Source: Symbiodinium natans
Taxonomy: Eukaryota > Sar > Dinophyceae > Suessiales > Symbiodiniaceae
Length of the DNA: 64,000 nt
NCBI GenBank assembly: GCA_905221605.1
Contig: CAJNDS010000001.1
Span: forward strand, 1,790,025-1,854,024
Reading direction: 5' to 3'
In this document: piece after piece, positions 36,101-49,200 of the stretch
Layout: the number at the start of each line of letters is the position of its first letter
Numbering within the stretch: the first letter of the stretch is position 1
Position numbers and translations under genes: made by a program
Notes under the pieces: generated by a model
Database searches by the model: none
What the model was told of the DNA's origin: nothing
What the model saw: the letters and a program-made list of their open reading frames with translations, nothing else

Positions 36101-39100
36101 CAAAGCCATCATGATTGGCAAATGCGCCGGGGAGGAGAATTTCCTTCGGGGACTCAGGGACGGGGATATTGAAGCCACGACTGAGAACGGCAAGCAGCTG
36201 TTCAAGTTCCGTTAGGTCTGAGACGAACCACAAGAAGGAAGCAGAGGCTGCTGCAGCCCCGGAGGCCGAGGCACACTTCTTGGCCTTCTGCGAGAACTTC
36301 AACCCGGAGTTGTTGACTGACTCTCTTGACCCGAATGGTGCTATCTTCAGCCCTCAGAATGCGAACCGAGTGCCACCTGAGCCCCAGCCTCTCTCAGCGA
36401 CCTCGGCCTGGCCTGCTGCTGCACCTGCTGAAAGCATGGCAAGCAAGCCGGCAGTGTTCCAAGGGCCTTTGGCGATCTGCGACGGTGCCGTGGATCTCAT
36501 GCCGGCCGAACCCAAGACCCTCGCCAAACTCGAGGATGCCTTGAACTGGGTTGCTTCTGCCAAGCAGGCAACGTTGAAATTGAAGAAGAACGAGGGCTCG
36601 GTGACCTACACCCACCTCAAGCAGCAGCTGGACTGTCGGTGGCTCGAGCTCTTGCCACTTCAGGCCCAGCTCGAGCATGTGAAGCTGAGCGGCAAGGCCT
36701 CGGTGAGTGGCATCAGACAAGTGATGAAGCAAGCCAGCCAATGCCTGCTGCAAGTGCAGGAGCTGATCAAAAGCATCGGTGCCTTGAACTAGGACTGCTC
36801 CATCGAGCGAAGCGATTTCGAATCGCAGTTCCGGCCTTGATCGTTCCCATCAGATCGGGCTGCAGCTGGAATCCCAGCTGAACTTTTCTCAGAAAGAAAA
36901 TTCGCAATGCAACAACTACATGGGCTGGGGCTTCTGTAGCAGCGAAAACAGAGCAGAGTCTTCCTGAAGCGAGCTTCTTTCAAGGTTTAGGAGGTTTAGG
37001 GGTGGAGGGGGTTTAGGGGGTCTAGGGGTTTAGGGGTTAGGGGTTTTAGGATGTTTAAGGGTTTAGGGGTTTGGGGTTTAGGATGTTTAAGGGTTTAGGG
37101 GGTTTAGGGGGTTTAGGGGGTTTAGGGGGTTTAGGGGGTTTGGGAGCAGGGTCGTGGAGCATGCTTTTTTCGGCAAGCTGTGTCGTTGACTGTGTGTGCT
37201 GCAGCCGCGAAAGCTCAAGGAGCAAAGGTGGGACCTGTATGGTCCTGGGAGCCCCGAGGCCTGCAGGGGCTTAGGTCAGGTTTAGGGTTAGAGGCTTAAG
37301 GTTGAAGGGCTGAGGGCTTCGAGGGCTTATAGGTTTAGAAACCCAAGCCAGCCAAAACAGACAACCTCAAAGTTAAAAAACCATCACGGGAGGCTTGGTG
37401 GCTAAGGTCGCAGCACCCTCACCAGACCACTCCTCTTTAGAGGAGGTTTGGCGGTGAGGGGTTTGCTGTTGATCTTGGCCAGACCACTCCCAGACCTGGA
37501 CACCTCGACCAGACCACTCCTTTTCGGGAGGCTTGGCGGCGAGGCTCCAGGAGAAAACGGCGAAGCCCCATACCCGAGCCAGCCCAAAAAAAAACTGAAG
37601 CCCCCCCCAAAGCCGTCTTCTGTGCAGGTGCCTTTCGCCGCCGTGCTGGTCGAGGTCCCGATCACCACGAAGCTGGTCGGTGGTTTCGAGCCCTGAACAT
37701 ATGCCCCCTCCCAGCAGGAGCCCCTTCTCTCCTATCCCTCAGAGGGAAAGGGAGAGGGGTGGTCGGCACACGGAGGAGCCGATCCCTGTCCGGGAGACAT
37801 CTGTAGACAGTGAAGACACGAGCAGGCGGAGCCAACGAGGAGTAGACCTCCCAGACAGGGCCTGCTCCGTTGCCAGCGAGCAGGAGGAAGAGGACAAGCA
37901 GAAGCAGGCTTTGCTTGGAAAGAAGCTCGAGGTTGCCAAGGAAGATCTGCAGAAGCAGAAGGCCGGGGAGGGTGGTAAAGATGATGAGAGTGGCAGCGAC
38001 CACCTGATCACCCACATCCCGTCGGAGATCCAGCCCGCCCAGAGGGCCAGCTCCGACGGGCTTTTTTGCCCCCTATGGGGCAAAAGTGGATGCCGGAAGT
38101 GGCTGAGCTCGGCCCGGGCATTCAAGCAACACCTCTGCAGCAAGCATGACATCCCCCGCGACCAGGCAGCTCGTGTTGCTGACGGGCAGTGGAAAAATCT
38201 GCCCAGCCGCTCCGAGGCCTCGCAAGAGCCCCACCGTCGCAACCGCCCCAATGTGAGCCTGGTGCCTCGGGATGAGAGGAACCCCAAGGTTCCCCGATCG
38301 GAGCCCTCTGAGGGCAGCCAGGCCAGCTCCTCCCAGCAGGATGCTGGGATCCAGCTGCTTCGCCAGATGTGGGCTGATGTGGCCGATCGAGTTCTCAAGA
38401 AGTGAAGGCTCTGGGCTCAGGAGTCACTGAAAGCCGAGAAATCAGTCTGCAGACTGAAAGCTCAGGGCTCAGTCGATCGCTGAAAGCTCAAGCAAAGAGG
38501 GGTCAGGGTTCAAGCTCGGGCTGGGCTCCAGAAGGGTTGCAAAACCAGGATAATAGTACACTCAAGCTAAGGCCCTCAAAAAAAATTTGCAAACCCTCTG
38601 TGGAAGCCGCCAAAGCACAGCGATGCAGCACCACGACTCCAAAAAAACTCTGTCCGAAAGGTTTGGGGCTTGGGGTTTAAAGGTTTAGGGTTAGGGGTTT
38701 AGGGTTTGGGGTTAGGGAGGGCTTGGGGTTTAAGAATTTAGGGTTTAGGGTTTAGGGATTAGGGTTTAGGGTTTTGGGTTTTGGGTTGAGGATTTTGGGT
38801 TCAGGGTTTTGGGTTTAGGGGGTTTGGGGTTTAGGGTCTATTAGGGTCTAGGCTTTTGGGGTTAGGGAGGGCTTAAGGTTTAAGGGTTTCGGCTCTCGGG
38901 TTTAGGGTTTGGGGTTAGGGTTGGGGAGGGCTTAAGGTTTAAGGGTTTAGGGGGTTTGGGGTGAGGGATTGAAGAGCTTGGGCTTGACCCACCCAGCTAC
39001 CTCTACCGCCCAACCCAGTCCCCCCACCCCCCCCCCCCCACCACCCCTTTTGAAATTTTAACAGTTTTTTCATTTTTTTTATCGGGGTCCCCAGCCCCAC

Positions 39101-39761
39101 TACCCAAACAGCGGAAGTTTAGCAGAAGTTTCACGGAAACTTCCACGGAACTTCCGTGGAAACTTCCACCCACGAGCGGAAGTTCCATGGAAGTTTCCAC
39201 TGTGTCAGCGGAAGTTTCCATGGAACTTCCACTCACCAGGGGAAGTTTCCACGAAACTTCCTGTCATCGGTGGAAGTTTCCAGTAAACTTCCAGTCCTCG
39301 GTGGAAGTTCCAGAAAACTTCCACCAATGACTGGAAGTTTACTGGAAACTTCCACATCTTCGGCGGAAATTTCCAGGAAACTTCCACCTTTGAAGTGGAA
39401 GTTCCACGGAAGTTTCCGGGAAACTTCCACTGAAAAACGGAAGTTTCCCGGAAACTTCCGTGAAACTTCCATTTTTCTTTGTTCGGATTTTGAAAAACCA
39501 GAGCCCCCACAGCAAAAACCCCAAGGCAAATTTTGCGAAATCGCAAACGAACCGGGAAAAAAAACGCCCATAACAAGAAACTTTTGAAAACTAAAGCTGA
39601 AAATTCCACTGTTTAGGGTTTTGGGTTTAGGGTTTAGGGTCTTGGGTTTTGGGTTTTGGGGCTAGGGAGGGCTTAGAGTTTAAGGGTTTCGGGCTTCGGG
39701 TTGCCGGTCAGGGTTTAGGGTCTAGGGTCTAGGGTCTAGGGTCTAGGGTCTAGGGTTTAGG

Positions 39762-39834
<73 letters not shown>

Positions 39835-40213
39835 CAGTAGTAGTAGTAGTACTACTACTACTACTACTACTACTAGTAGTAGCTGTAGAAATAATAATAG
39901 TAGTAGTCGTCGTCGTAGTAGTAGTCGTCCCTAAACCCCTAGCCTCCTAAGCCCCTAAACCCCTAAAGCCCTAAAGCCCTAAACCCGTAAACCTAAAGCC
40001 CTAAACCCCTAAACCCCTAAACCCCCAAGCCCTGAAACTTCAAACCCCCAAACTCCTAAACCCCGACCCGCGCCCCAAAACATCCTAAATCCCCTAAGCT
40101 CCAAAACCACCCAATCCCCAAAGCGCGCAAACCCCTGAACCCCGTTACTGACACCCCGAAACTCCTAAGCCCCCCGAGCCCCAAACCTTCTAAACCCGGA
40201 TTGGGTCGTCCAG

Positions 40214-40245
<32 letters not shown>

Positions 40246-43200
40246 GGTCGTGGTCGTCCTGGTCGTCGTGGTCGTCCTGGGTGCTGGTCGTCGTCGCAAT
40301 CGTTGTTCGCTCTTGTCGCAGCCGCAGCTGCAGGCTTACAGCTGGAAAGTTGCAATGGCTTCTAGCAGCAGTTCACCTAGGCTCGCGACGGGCCATGGAA
40401 GAAGCCGTGCAAGGAGGCTCTCGACAAGGTGCAAGGCAGACCACTGCCGCTTTGCACGTGGATGAGGAGGAATCAGAGCTGGCTGTGCATCTGTACCGAC
40501 AGTTCCTTTGGGGTCATCAGAGCTTGTCGCACGTCCGCACAACAGCCAGACTGGCTTCGAATGAATTGAGGCTCAAGAAGGCCACTGTTCCTAAGCAGCT
40601 CTCCACCTTGGCAGGTTTAGGAGGCAACACCGACTTGACCCATAATCTCTGGAGAGATTTGGAACGACGAGTGCAGACGCCTTTTCTTCAACCGAGGTAT
40701 GAGATGCTGCCTCTGAATCCCAGGCCAGGTAAGATCCCTTTCTTTGATCCGGTGCAGACTTTCGAAAGCCTGAGGACTCGACGTCCGGATGCCTTCAGAG
40801 AACTCTGCCTTCCCTCTGTTGCTGAGCTGCAGCAATTCTGGCAGCAGTGTGGGCGCCATCCGGCTCTGGTCCACCACCCAGTAACAAAGATTCCCGATTA
40901 CCAGGCTCGAGCTGTGCCTCTCGTGCTGCATGGAGACGGGGTCCCGATTACCGCCATTGGTGCCAGTCAGAAGAGTTGTGCCTTCTTGAGTTGGCGATCT
41001 CTCTTATGTGAGAGACAAGCTAGCAAGTGCCAACACCACCTTATTGCTGCGATCTGGTGCGACCAAATCATCAAGAGCTGCGGAGAGGACACTGTGCAGA
41101 GCCTTTGGGCTCTTCTGTGCCAGAGTCTCGATGATTGCCTTGATGAGGCACGAGCCACTCCAGACCCTTCCCCGTGCTGGCTTTCGCCACAGGGGATTTG
41201 GAGTGGTTCAGCATGGCTCATGGGCTTCCTCGCTGGAATTCCCTGAGACCATGCGGCCTCTGCTCTGTTGGCAGACAGTCAATGTTTGCCTTCAAGCAGG
41301 TGGCCCGGGTCGGGGTAGACCCGTGGCATGTGCCGAGAAATGGAGTCCACCGCCTCCTACGGAGGACTCTTTGCCAGGCCTCCATCTTTCCAGACCTCAT
41401 GCACACAAAGCACCTCGGAGTAGACCAGAGGATATGCGGAAGTGTCATCTGGCTCCTGATTCACAAGGTCGTGGAGGGCGATGTTGCAGCCAACCGCCTC
41501 CAGCTGGTCGAAGAGCTACACAGGGCCCATCAAGGACATGGCGACAGGCCTCCGGGGAGACTCACACCAGGAATGTACTTGGGCAAAATCTCCGACGAGG
41601 GCTGCCGGGAAAACTACCCATGCCTCAGGACCAAAGCAGCCGAAACCAAGGCGACCTTGGCAGCACTCAAGATCGTCTGGGCAAGCCACATGGATCCTCA
41701 GAACCAGCTGCACATCCTCACCAATCTGGTGCTGGAGCTGAGCTTCTTCTTGGATACAGAGGTGTCCTCTTGCAAGGAATGGCATCCCAGCAAGTCCGAG
41801 AGCGATGAGTGGGTTGTGGCTGGAATCAGTCTCTGTCAGTGTGTCACGAAGCTCACGAAAGAGTATCTCAAGCTTGGGCGATGTCTCTTCCTGGTGACGT
41901 TTAAGTTTCACTGGATGATCCACTGTCTACACTTCTCCGAGTTCATGAACCCGAAGCACGTGTGGGCATACAGCGGAGAAGACTATATGAGCCGCTGCAA
42001 AACACTGCTGAAGAGCTGCCTCAATGGCAGGAAGCAGTTGCCAGCCCTGCAGAGATTTGGTCGCCAGTATGCTAGAGCCATTTGTGTCGAAATAGACAAA
42101 GAGTTTCACAGACCCCTCTTTGTGTGACCTGCAGTCATGCAGTTCCAAAAAGCGTCACTGTCCGGCCTGAAGTCTCATGTTCGAGTCTGTAGGACTTCCT
42201 GCCCATGTTACTTGTCTGCTGCTTCTTATTTTTTGCTCAAGAGCACTTCCCAGCTGCCCGGGTGCTTTTAACTTCTGCAGATCTGCAAGCCATGGAGATC
42301 GCCGCCCGAACCCGGTTGAAAGTGCTGGACACAGTTACTGTTTCCAAGTTGCAGGAGGGGATAGAGCAGGGCCTCCTGCAAATGGGCCATCGTAGTCTGG
42401 AGACCATGGGCAATGGCTTGGAAAGCATGACCTGGAAGACATCCATCACAGGCCACCTTGCACAAGTCTGTGCGATGGAGGGCCTACTGACCTCTCTTCT
42501 ACAGATTTGCTCCAACGGGCTTTTGCCCCACAAGATGCTGGAAACTGCTTTGCTCAGCTGCCACCACGACAAAAAGTTCGAGATGAGCCGACCAGCCAAT
42601 GCCACAGGGCCCAATTGGCAGGAGGCTTGCATCAGGTATCTCATGCTCCGCCTCCGAATGATCACAGCAAAGGTTCGAGACATTGCTGTCGATGAGAAAG
42701 AGCGAGCGAAGATGCTGAAGAAGACCTCTGTGCAGCAGAGAAACTGCATCTTGAAACTTTGCCGGATTATCAATCCTGGGCTTGAAGCCAAGCCCCAAGG
42801 CAGCCCCCCCGGAGCCCTTAAAGGACACGTCTGAAGATGAAAAGGAGATTGAGAGAAACTTCAAGCTTCTGCAAGACTCAAGCTTGGGGTTGGCACTGCC
42901 TGCCCCGAGCTCGTCTGCTTCGTCAGCTTTGGCGCCTGCCCCCAGCTCGCCTGCAGAGCCTCCTACTTTGCCAGGCTTCCTGGACCGAGCCAACAAGCGA
43001 GCTCTCGAAGCAGCTTTGGCCTGCAGCCCGCTTAAGCCCATGTCGAAAAAGGCTCGGTTGGAGGCTGTGTCTGCAGCTACAGCTAAGAAGAAACCGGCGG
43101 CTGCCCTCAGGAAACCTGCAGCTGCACCAGCCGCCACACCAGCCGAGGAAGCCGTGCCAGCCGAGGAGGCTGCAGTACTGCAGGAAGACGGCATCCTTCT

Positions 43201-46200
43201 CGAGAGGTATGGCTGCAGCAAATGCAGGTCCTTGCTTGGAGGATGTGGCCGCTGCAAGAGGTTCGCTGCTCTGGGAAAGAATGGATACTTTGTCACATCC
43301 CAAGGCCACATTGCTCAGAAGAAGCAGTGATCGCCATCGGTACTCTGAGCTTCGAGACACCATTTTTTGCAAACAGTCTGTGGAAAAAAGCTGCAAGCGA
43401 TCATGTCTTTCATAGTTGTCTTCGATATGTCCGGAGTAAATTTCAGGGTTAATTTTGAAGTTTTGGAGTTAATTTTTAACTATAGTTAAAAGTTAATTTT
43501 TTTAACTATTTTAGGAATTAGTATTAATTTTAACTATTAGTTAATATTTAACTATATAGTCTGTAAATAGTCTAGCTGGAGCCTCTGGGAAGGTTAGGAG
43601 CTCTCCACGCGCCTTGAACCTTTGTGCTTCCAATCGGCGAAGCTCCTCCGGCTTCACGCGCTTGGTCTTGCCTTCCTGGCGCCACCGAAGGAAGTCCTCG
43701 CTTGCTGACGAGCTGCTGCTTCCAGACCGGCTTCGCCCAGAGCTGCTGCTGGAGCTCCCTCGTTTCTTCTTCTTGCTCTTCTTGCTCTTGTCCTTCTTTT
43801 TCTTCTTCTTGGCTTTCTTGTCCGTCTCCCCTTTTGCTCGGCCGATCTCCAACTTGATGCCCTCCATCAGCCGCGCCAGCTCGTCTGGCGTGGTCTGCGG
43901 CTCCGGAGCGTTGAAGCCGAGAGCCCCTGCAGCCCCGGGGTTTGCCACCCCCCCTGCGACCACTCCAGCGTTGCCGCCCACAGGCAGCAAGCCGGCCCCT
44001 GCTCCCATGGAAGTCACCGGATACATCAAAGTGGGGAGAGCTGCCGCTGGCTGACCTGCAGCGATGTGCCCCGGTGCCAAGCCATCTTGCACAACTCGAG
44101 CCGCAATTTGCCTGGCCTCTTCCATCAAGCCAGGAAACTCGGCCAGTCCACACGTCCACTTGACATGTGCCGCGGGAGGTACACATATCCAATTGACCGT
44201 ATGATCTGGCACGCCGGCTGGCGGTACGCGGACATGTGCCGGGCTGGCTACAGGGATGACATGGTTGCCAGCCGCCAACCTGACCACGACCCACGCCCAG
44301 CTGCTTCCATCGGCCGTAGTGGTCAGCCCAACATGCTCGGCGTGCTGTGGCACGCTGGCACAAATCAGGATCTGAGCACGAACTGTCCAACGACATTGGG
44401 CGCCACACCAGCAGGCACCATTGCGCCTGCTCCTGCCGCTCCAGCTGCCGCCATTGCTGTAGCTGTGCGTCGACTCCGATGTGATGATGTTTGAGCGGTT
44501 CCTGGTATCACCCAGGGTTCGCGCCACTTTCCCTTCTTGAAAGGAGTTGTTGTCCAAACAACTCGATCCCTCCCCCAGGTGAGCCAGCAATGCCCCACTG
44601 CACACGTGACGAGTGTGATCACCAGTGTATAGCAACAGACCCAATGAAAGGAGGAAGCCACTGATCCAGCGACACTGCCCACAGACCCTTTCAGCGTAGC
44701 GCATGCACCAATTATCCCAGTCCAGAGATGTTGGGCAGCAAGACCGACGGCCCCCAGTATCGTGTGAATCAAATGAAAGAGATAGGAAAGAGCGACCAAA
44801 ATCACCGTTGCATGCGTCTTCTCTAAATGCATGCTGGCTCGGATGGGGACTTGAGCGAAAAATGGCCCGGCATGTCAATTAGACAGAGCCTGGGCTTCAA
44901 TGTTGACTGACCCTTTCGCAAAACAAGCAGGAAAACCTTAGACCATGAATACATAAAACAAACCAAATGCGTATACATATATATATATATATATAAGAAA
45001 TATATATATATATGTATATATAATTTATATATATATATACACATATATATGTATATATATAATTTATATATATATATATTATTTATTTATTGATTTACAA
45101 CGCAAAACATACTAACAAACCCCCGAAACGCAAAAGCCTCGCAAGTGCACCGCTCTCTGCGTGAAGGGCTCTGCAGCTCGCAGGTGCTTGAATCCCGTGG
45201 AGTCGCCCGGGAACGTCATCAGGCCTTGGGTGACCCTTTGGGGTTTCAAGGTTTAGGGTCTATAGGGTTTATAGGGTTTATAGGGTTTAGGGTTTGGGGT
45301 TTAGGGTTTAGGGTTTAGGGTTGTGGGTTTGGTGTTAAGGGTTTAGGGTTTGGGGTTTAGGGTTTAGGGGGTTGAGGGTTTGGGGCTTAGGGCAGTTTAG
45401 GGTTCGGAGTCTAGGGTTAGGGGTTGAGGGTTGGGGCTTGCGGATTAGGGTTTGGGGATTCGGAGTAGTGCCGGGCTCAGGGTTCAGATCTGAGCATTCC
45501 AGGACATGCTAGTCTGTATTCAAGGTGCTTTACAAGGCGATCTACCTCGGATGGCTGTGAGTGGACCTAGCCTAGGAAGAAGAGGCTACCCTTTTTCGAT
45601 TTGAGGGGATTATATGGGAACCCCAACCCTTTAAAAAGGCAAAAACAAGGCCTACTCCCGGTCCTAGACCCTAAACCTAAACCCTAAACCCTAAACCTAG
45701 GCGTTCTTGCTTTGTGATGCTGCTTTTTGGCAAACAAAAACGACACCACATCGCAATGCACGAGTCGTCTCTTGCGTTTTTGAACCCTGAGTCCAAGGAG
45801 GCAACCAGAGGGTCCGGCTTAGGGTTTAGGGTTTAGGGTTTAGGGTTTAGGGTTTAGGGTTTAGGGTTTAGGGTTTAGGGTTTAGGGTTTAGGGTTTAGG
45901 GTTTCGGGTTTAGGGTTTAGGGCTTAGGGCTTAGGGCTTAGGGTTTGGGGTTTAGTGTTTTTACCCGGAGGTACTTCATCTACTCATGCTTGGCGCCCAA
46001 GCACTCCCCTGTATAAGGCACACCTAAACCCCATAAAGTCTGAGGCAAAGCTTCAGCCATATCCCTAAGCCTAAGATACCCTGAAGCCTAAACCCTAAAC
46101 CCTAAACCCCAAACCCTAAACCCTAAACAACCCTAAACCCTAAACCCTGAGCTGCTTCTCAGGAGCCACTCTTCGAGAAGCCAAGGGGGTCAAAGAAGTT

Positions 46201-49200
46201 GAGGGGCCTGGTCCTGGGCATTTGTCAGAGGACCCAAAACCTCGGATTTTTTGAACAAAATCCTTCTGCTCTTTCCAACCCCAAAAACCTCAAAACCGAA
46301 CCCTAAACAGAAAACTCATTCTGAAACACCAAAATACCAAAAACTCGTCGTGTATCAAGAGGGGGGTGCCCATTTTGGGAAACTCTCATATGGCTGGGCT
46401 AAGGGTGTGAGACACTTTGGGCACCGTCCGTTGCAGCGCGTTCAGGATTTGCGGGCCTTCTAGCTTTGCGGTTTCAAGGCTTAGGGTTAGGGTAGGTTTA
46501 GGGTTTAGGGTTTAGGACTAAGGGTCTATGGGCTTGAGGGCTTAGGGTGAGGGTAGGTTTAGGGTTTAGGGTTTTAGGGTTTCGGGTTCTAGGGTTTCGG
46601 GTTTTAGGGTTTCGGGCTTAGGGTTTAGGGCTTAGGGTTTAGGGTGTAGGGTTCAGGGCTGGAGGTCGGAGGGCCGAAGTACTCATCAGCCACGAAGCAA
46701 CAGGTTGCTAGACTCAGGCAGCTTGAAGAAGGGGTGAGGACTACAGTGAGAAGGAGGTCACACCCCAAAACTGGAAACTTAAACCCGAACCCGACATTTT
46801 TTACAAAGCCCACTCCCCAAACCCTACACCCTACACCCCAAAATCTAGACCCTGAACCCCAAAACCCCAAAACCCCAAAACTCCAAAACTCCAAAACCCC
46901 AACACCCCAAAACCCCAAAACCCCAAAACCCCAAAACCCCAAAACCCCAAAACCCCAAAACCCCAAAACCCCAAAATCCCAAAACCCCAAAACCCCAAAA
47001 CCCCAAAACCCCAAAACCCCAAAACCCCAAAACCCCTAAACCCCTAAACCCCTAAACCCCTAAACCCTAAACCCTAAACCCTAAACCCTAAACCCTAAAC
47101 CCACACCCCAAACCCTAAAACCTGCACCCTAAACCCCAAACCCCGAACCATGAGTTGCTGTGCTGCCGGCAGGCACGCCCGGCTGCTCCTCAAGCACCAG
47201 GGGGGCCTCCGGTGCATCCTGGGCTTAGGGCTGAGGGTTTTTTGGGTTTAGATGTCTGCGTTTCGGGTTTCGGGTTTAGGGCTTGGGGTTTAGGGCTTAG
47301 GGCTTGGGGTTTAGGGCTTAGGGCTTAGGGCTTCGGGCTGAGGGCTTAGGGCTGAGGGCTTAGGGCTTGGGACACGGTTTTGCAGCGTTTCGGGTTAGGG
47401 TTTACAGTTAAGGGGTAAGTTTTAGGGTTTGACCCACCCCCCCAACCCCACCCCCACGTCTCCCCACCCCCCGACGAGTTTTAGGGCTGAGGGTTAAGGA
47501 TAGAGTTTTAGGGCTGAGGGTTAAGGATACCCTTGAGGGGGTCTTAGTGGGTGCTAGTACATGTAGGGTGAAAGGTTTAGAAACCCCTAGACCACTTACC
47601 AGGAGAAGCTGCAAAGCGGAAGCGGCCCTCGTCATCCGTCGTGAGCACGCCTGTCAGGGTTCAGGGTCTGTAGGGCTCTAGGCTTAGGGCTTAGGGCTAG
47701 GGGTTCAAGCACGGGACACAGACTCCTCGCGCACCGGAAGGAAGGAAGGAAAGGAAAGGAAAGGAAAGGGAAGGGAAGGAAAGGAAAGGAAAGGAAAGGA
47801 AGGGTCGAAGCTTACAGGTTTACGGGGTTTAGAGCTACAGGGATTAGGGTTTAGGGCTTAGGGTTTGAGGTTTAGGGTTTAGGGTTTAGAGTTTAGGGTT
47901 TAGGGTTTAGGGTTTAGGGTTTAGGGTTTAGGGTTTAGGGTTTAGGGTTTAGGGTTTAGGGTTTAGGGTTTAGGGTTTAGGGTTTGGGGGTACATGTCGT
48001 ATGCGCGCTAGCTCGGGAGCTCTCCAGGATGCCTGCAACTTTGTATTCTCGAAGGTTCCTAAACCCTAAACCCTAAACCCTAAACCCTAAACCCTAAACC
48101 CTAAACCCTAAACCCTAAACCCTAAACCCTAAACCCTAAACCCTAAACCGGTTTGGGGTCTTTGAAAACCCTCTTCAGGCCAGAAACCCAAAACCCTCAA
48201 CCTTCGGGGAACGAATTGACTGCACTGAAATTCTCCTTCCCCCCCCCCCCCCCCCCACCAACTCTATGCTCTATGCCCGAGCATGGCCCCGACTCTAAAT
48301 AGGGTTTAGGGTTTTGGGTCTAGGGTTTAGGGTTTAGGGTTTAGCATGGCCTCGACCCTAAATCCTTAAACTTCGGGCTTTGGGGGTTTAGGGTTAAGGC
48401 TGTTCAGGGTTTAGGGTTTAGGGTTTAGGGTCTAGGGTTTAGGGTTTAGGGTTTAGGGTTTAGGGTTTAGGGTTTAGGGTTTAGGGTTTAGGGTTTAGGG
48501 TTTAGGTTCATGGCCGAAACCCTAAGCTTCTGTCACCCGAAACACAGCACCCGATCTGAGGGTGTAGGGGGTTGGTGGCCGAAACCCAAAACTCTTGGAC
48601 CCCAAACACCTAAACCCAAGCTTAGGGTTATAGGGTTTAGGGTTTGGGGTTTAGGGTTTGCGGTTTAGGGCTTAGGGTTTAGGGTTTAGGACTTAGGGTT
48701 TGCGGTTTAGGGCTTAGGGTTTCTGGAGCTTCGGAACTGCAGCGAAAAAGTAGCCCTCTCCGTCCGGCCTGCGCGCGCCACCTTCTGCTGACCTGAAAGT
48801 GGAGGGATTTAGGGTTGGGGTTTAGGGTTTCGGGTTTAGGGTTTAGGGTTTCGGGTTTAGGGTTTAGGATTTGGGGTTTGGGGTTTGGGGGTTAGGGTTT
48901 ATCATATAGGGCTGATAATGATCAGAATAGGGAATAGGGTTTGGGGGTTTATTCTGGTATAGTATAATTATATATGGACCATAAATGAAGGAATACTATT
49001 AGTATTCATTCCGACCCCTATGTTATGGGGTTTAGAAATGCACAGGGTCTATCTCGGGCTTCTACAGGGCTTTCCTATATTCAAGGAGGGCTTATGTGGG
49101 GCGTCTACAGGGCCTAGGGTCTACACAGGGTTTAGAGGTCAGGGTGCAAACCCGCACTCACATCCCTAAAATGGCCCCTGGGTTCCTACACCCCAAAACC

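Larger units (their letters stand above)
35029..43589. mobile_element. 8.56-kb TIR element inserted in the DIRS gag, AA/TT target duplication
   Basis: Inverted ends align over about 42 bp: CCCAGAGGCTCC, then TAGACTATTTAC, then TATATAGTTAA at both ends (left 35029, right 43589 inward). Outside them gag reads ...ACCTT | TTCGCT..., so removal of the element plus one TT restores ELLT-FAAKHP exactly: a precise 2-bp duplication. Subterminal AT-rich blocks on both sides share ACTATAGTTA palindromes. Inside are a Lys-rich protein, a C2H2 protein, a transposase-like gene and a Cys-motif protein, all plus strand, plus telomere-type arrays and microsatellites. The family is unnamed by me. Confidence 0.85.
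30489..44880 (-). mobile_element. DIRS-like tyrosine-recombinase retrotransposon (decayed, interrupted)
   Basis: On the minus strand from 5' to 3': gag-like ORF, reverse transcriptase, RNase H, a methyltransferase-like domain and a tyrosine recombinase, the gene order of DIRS-type retroelements. Gag is split by the TIR element at 35029-43589. Frame changes near 34893 (gag), 33740 (RT motif A to B) and 32600 (RNase H) indicate a dead copy, or assembly or programmed shifts. It lies wholly within LHC intron 10, and no telomere-type array enters its own sequence. Terminal repeats were not identified; the outer limits are set by the last recognisable coding and the first flanking AT microsatellite or array and are approximate. 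Confidence 0.82.

Noticed and set aside
39156-39609. Four to five overlapping ORFs on both strands rich in KFHGSF/VSRKFP
   Set aside because: Produced by the self-complementary GGAAGTTTCC array; both strands open for the same reason.
46625-47039. Overlapping long ORFs on both strands (GFWGFGVLGFW-type and complement)
   Set aside because: Pure translation of the CCCCAAAA octamer array; no stop because the repeat lacks them.
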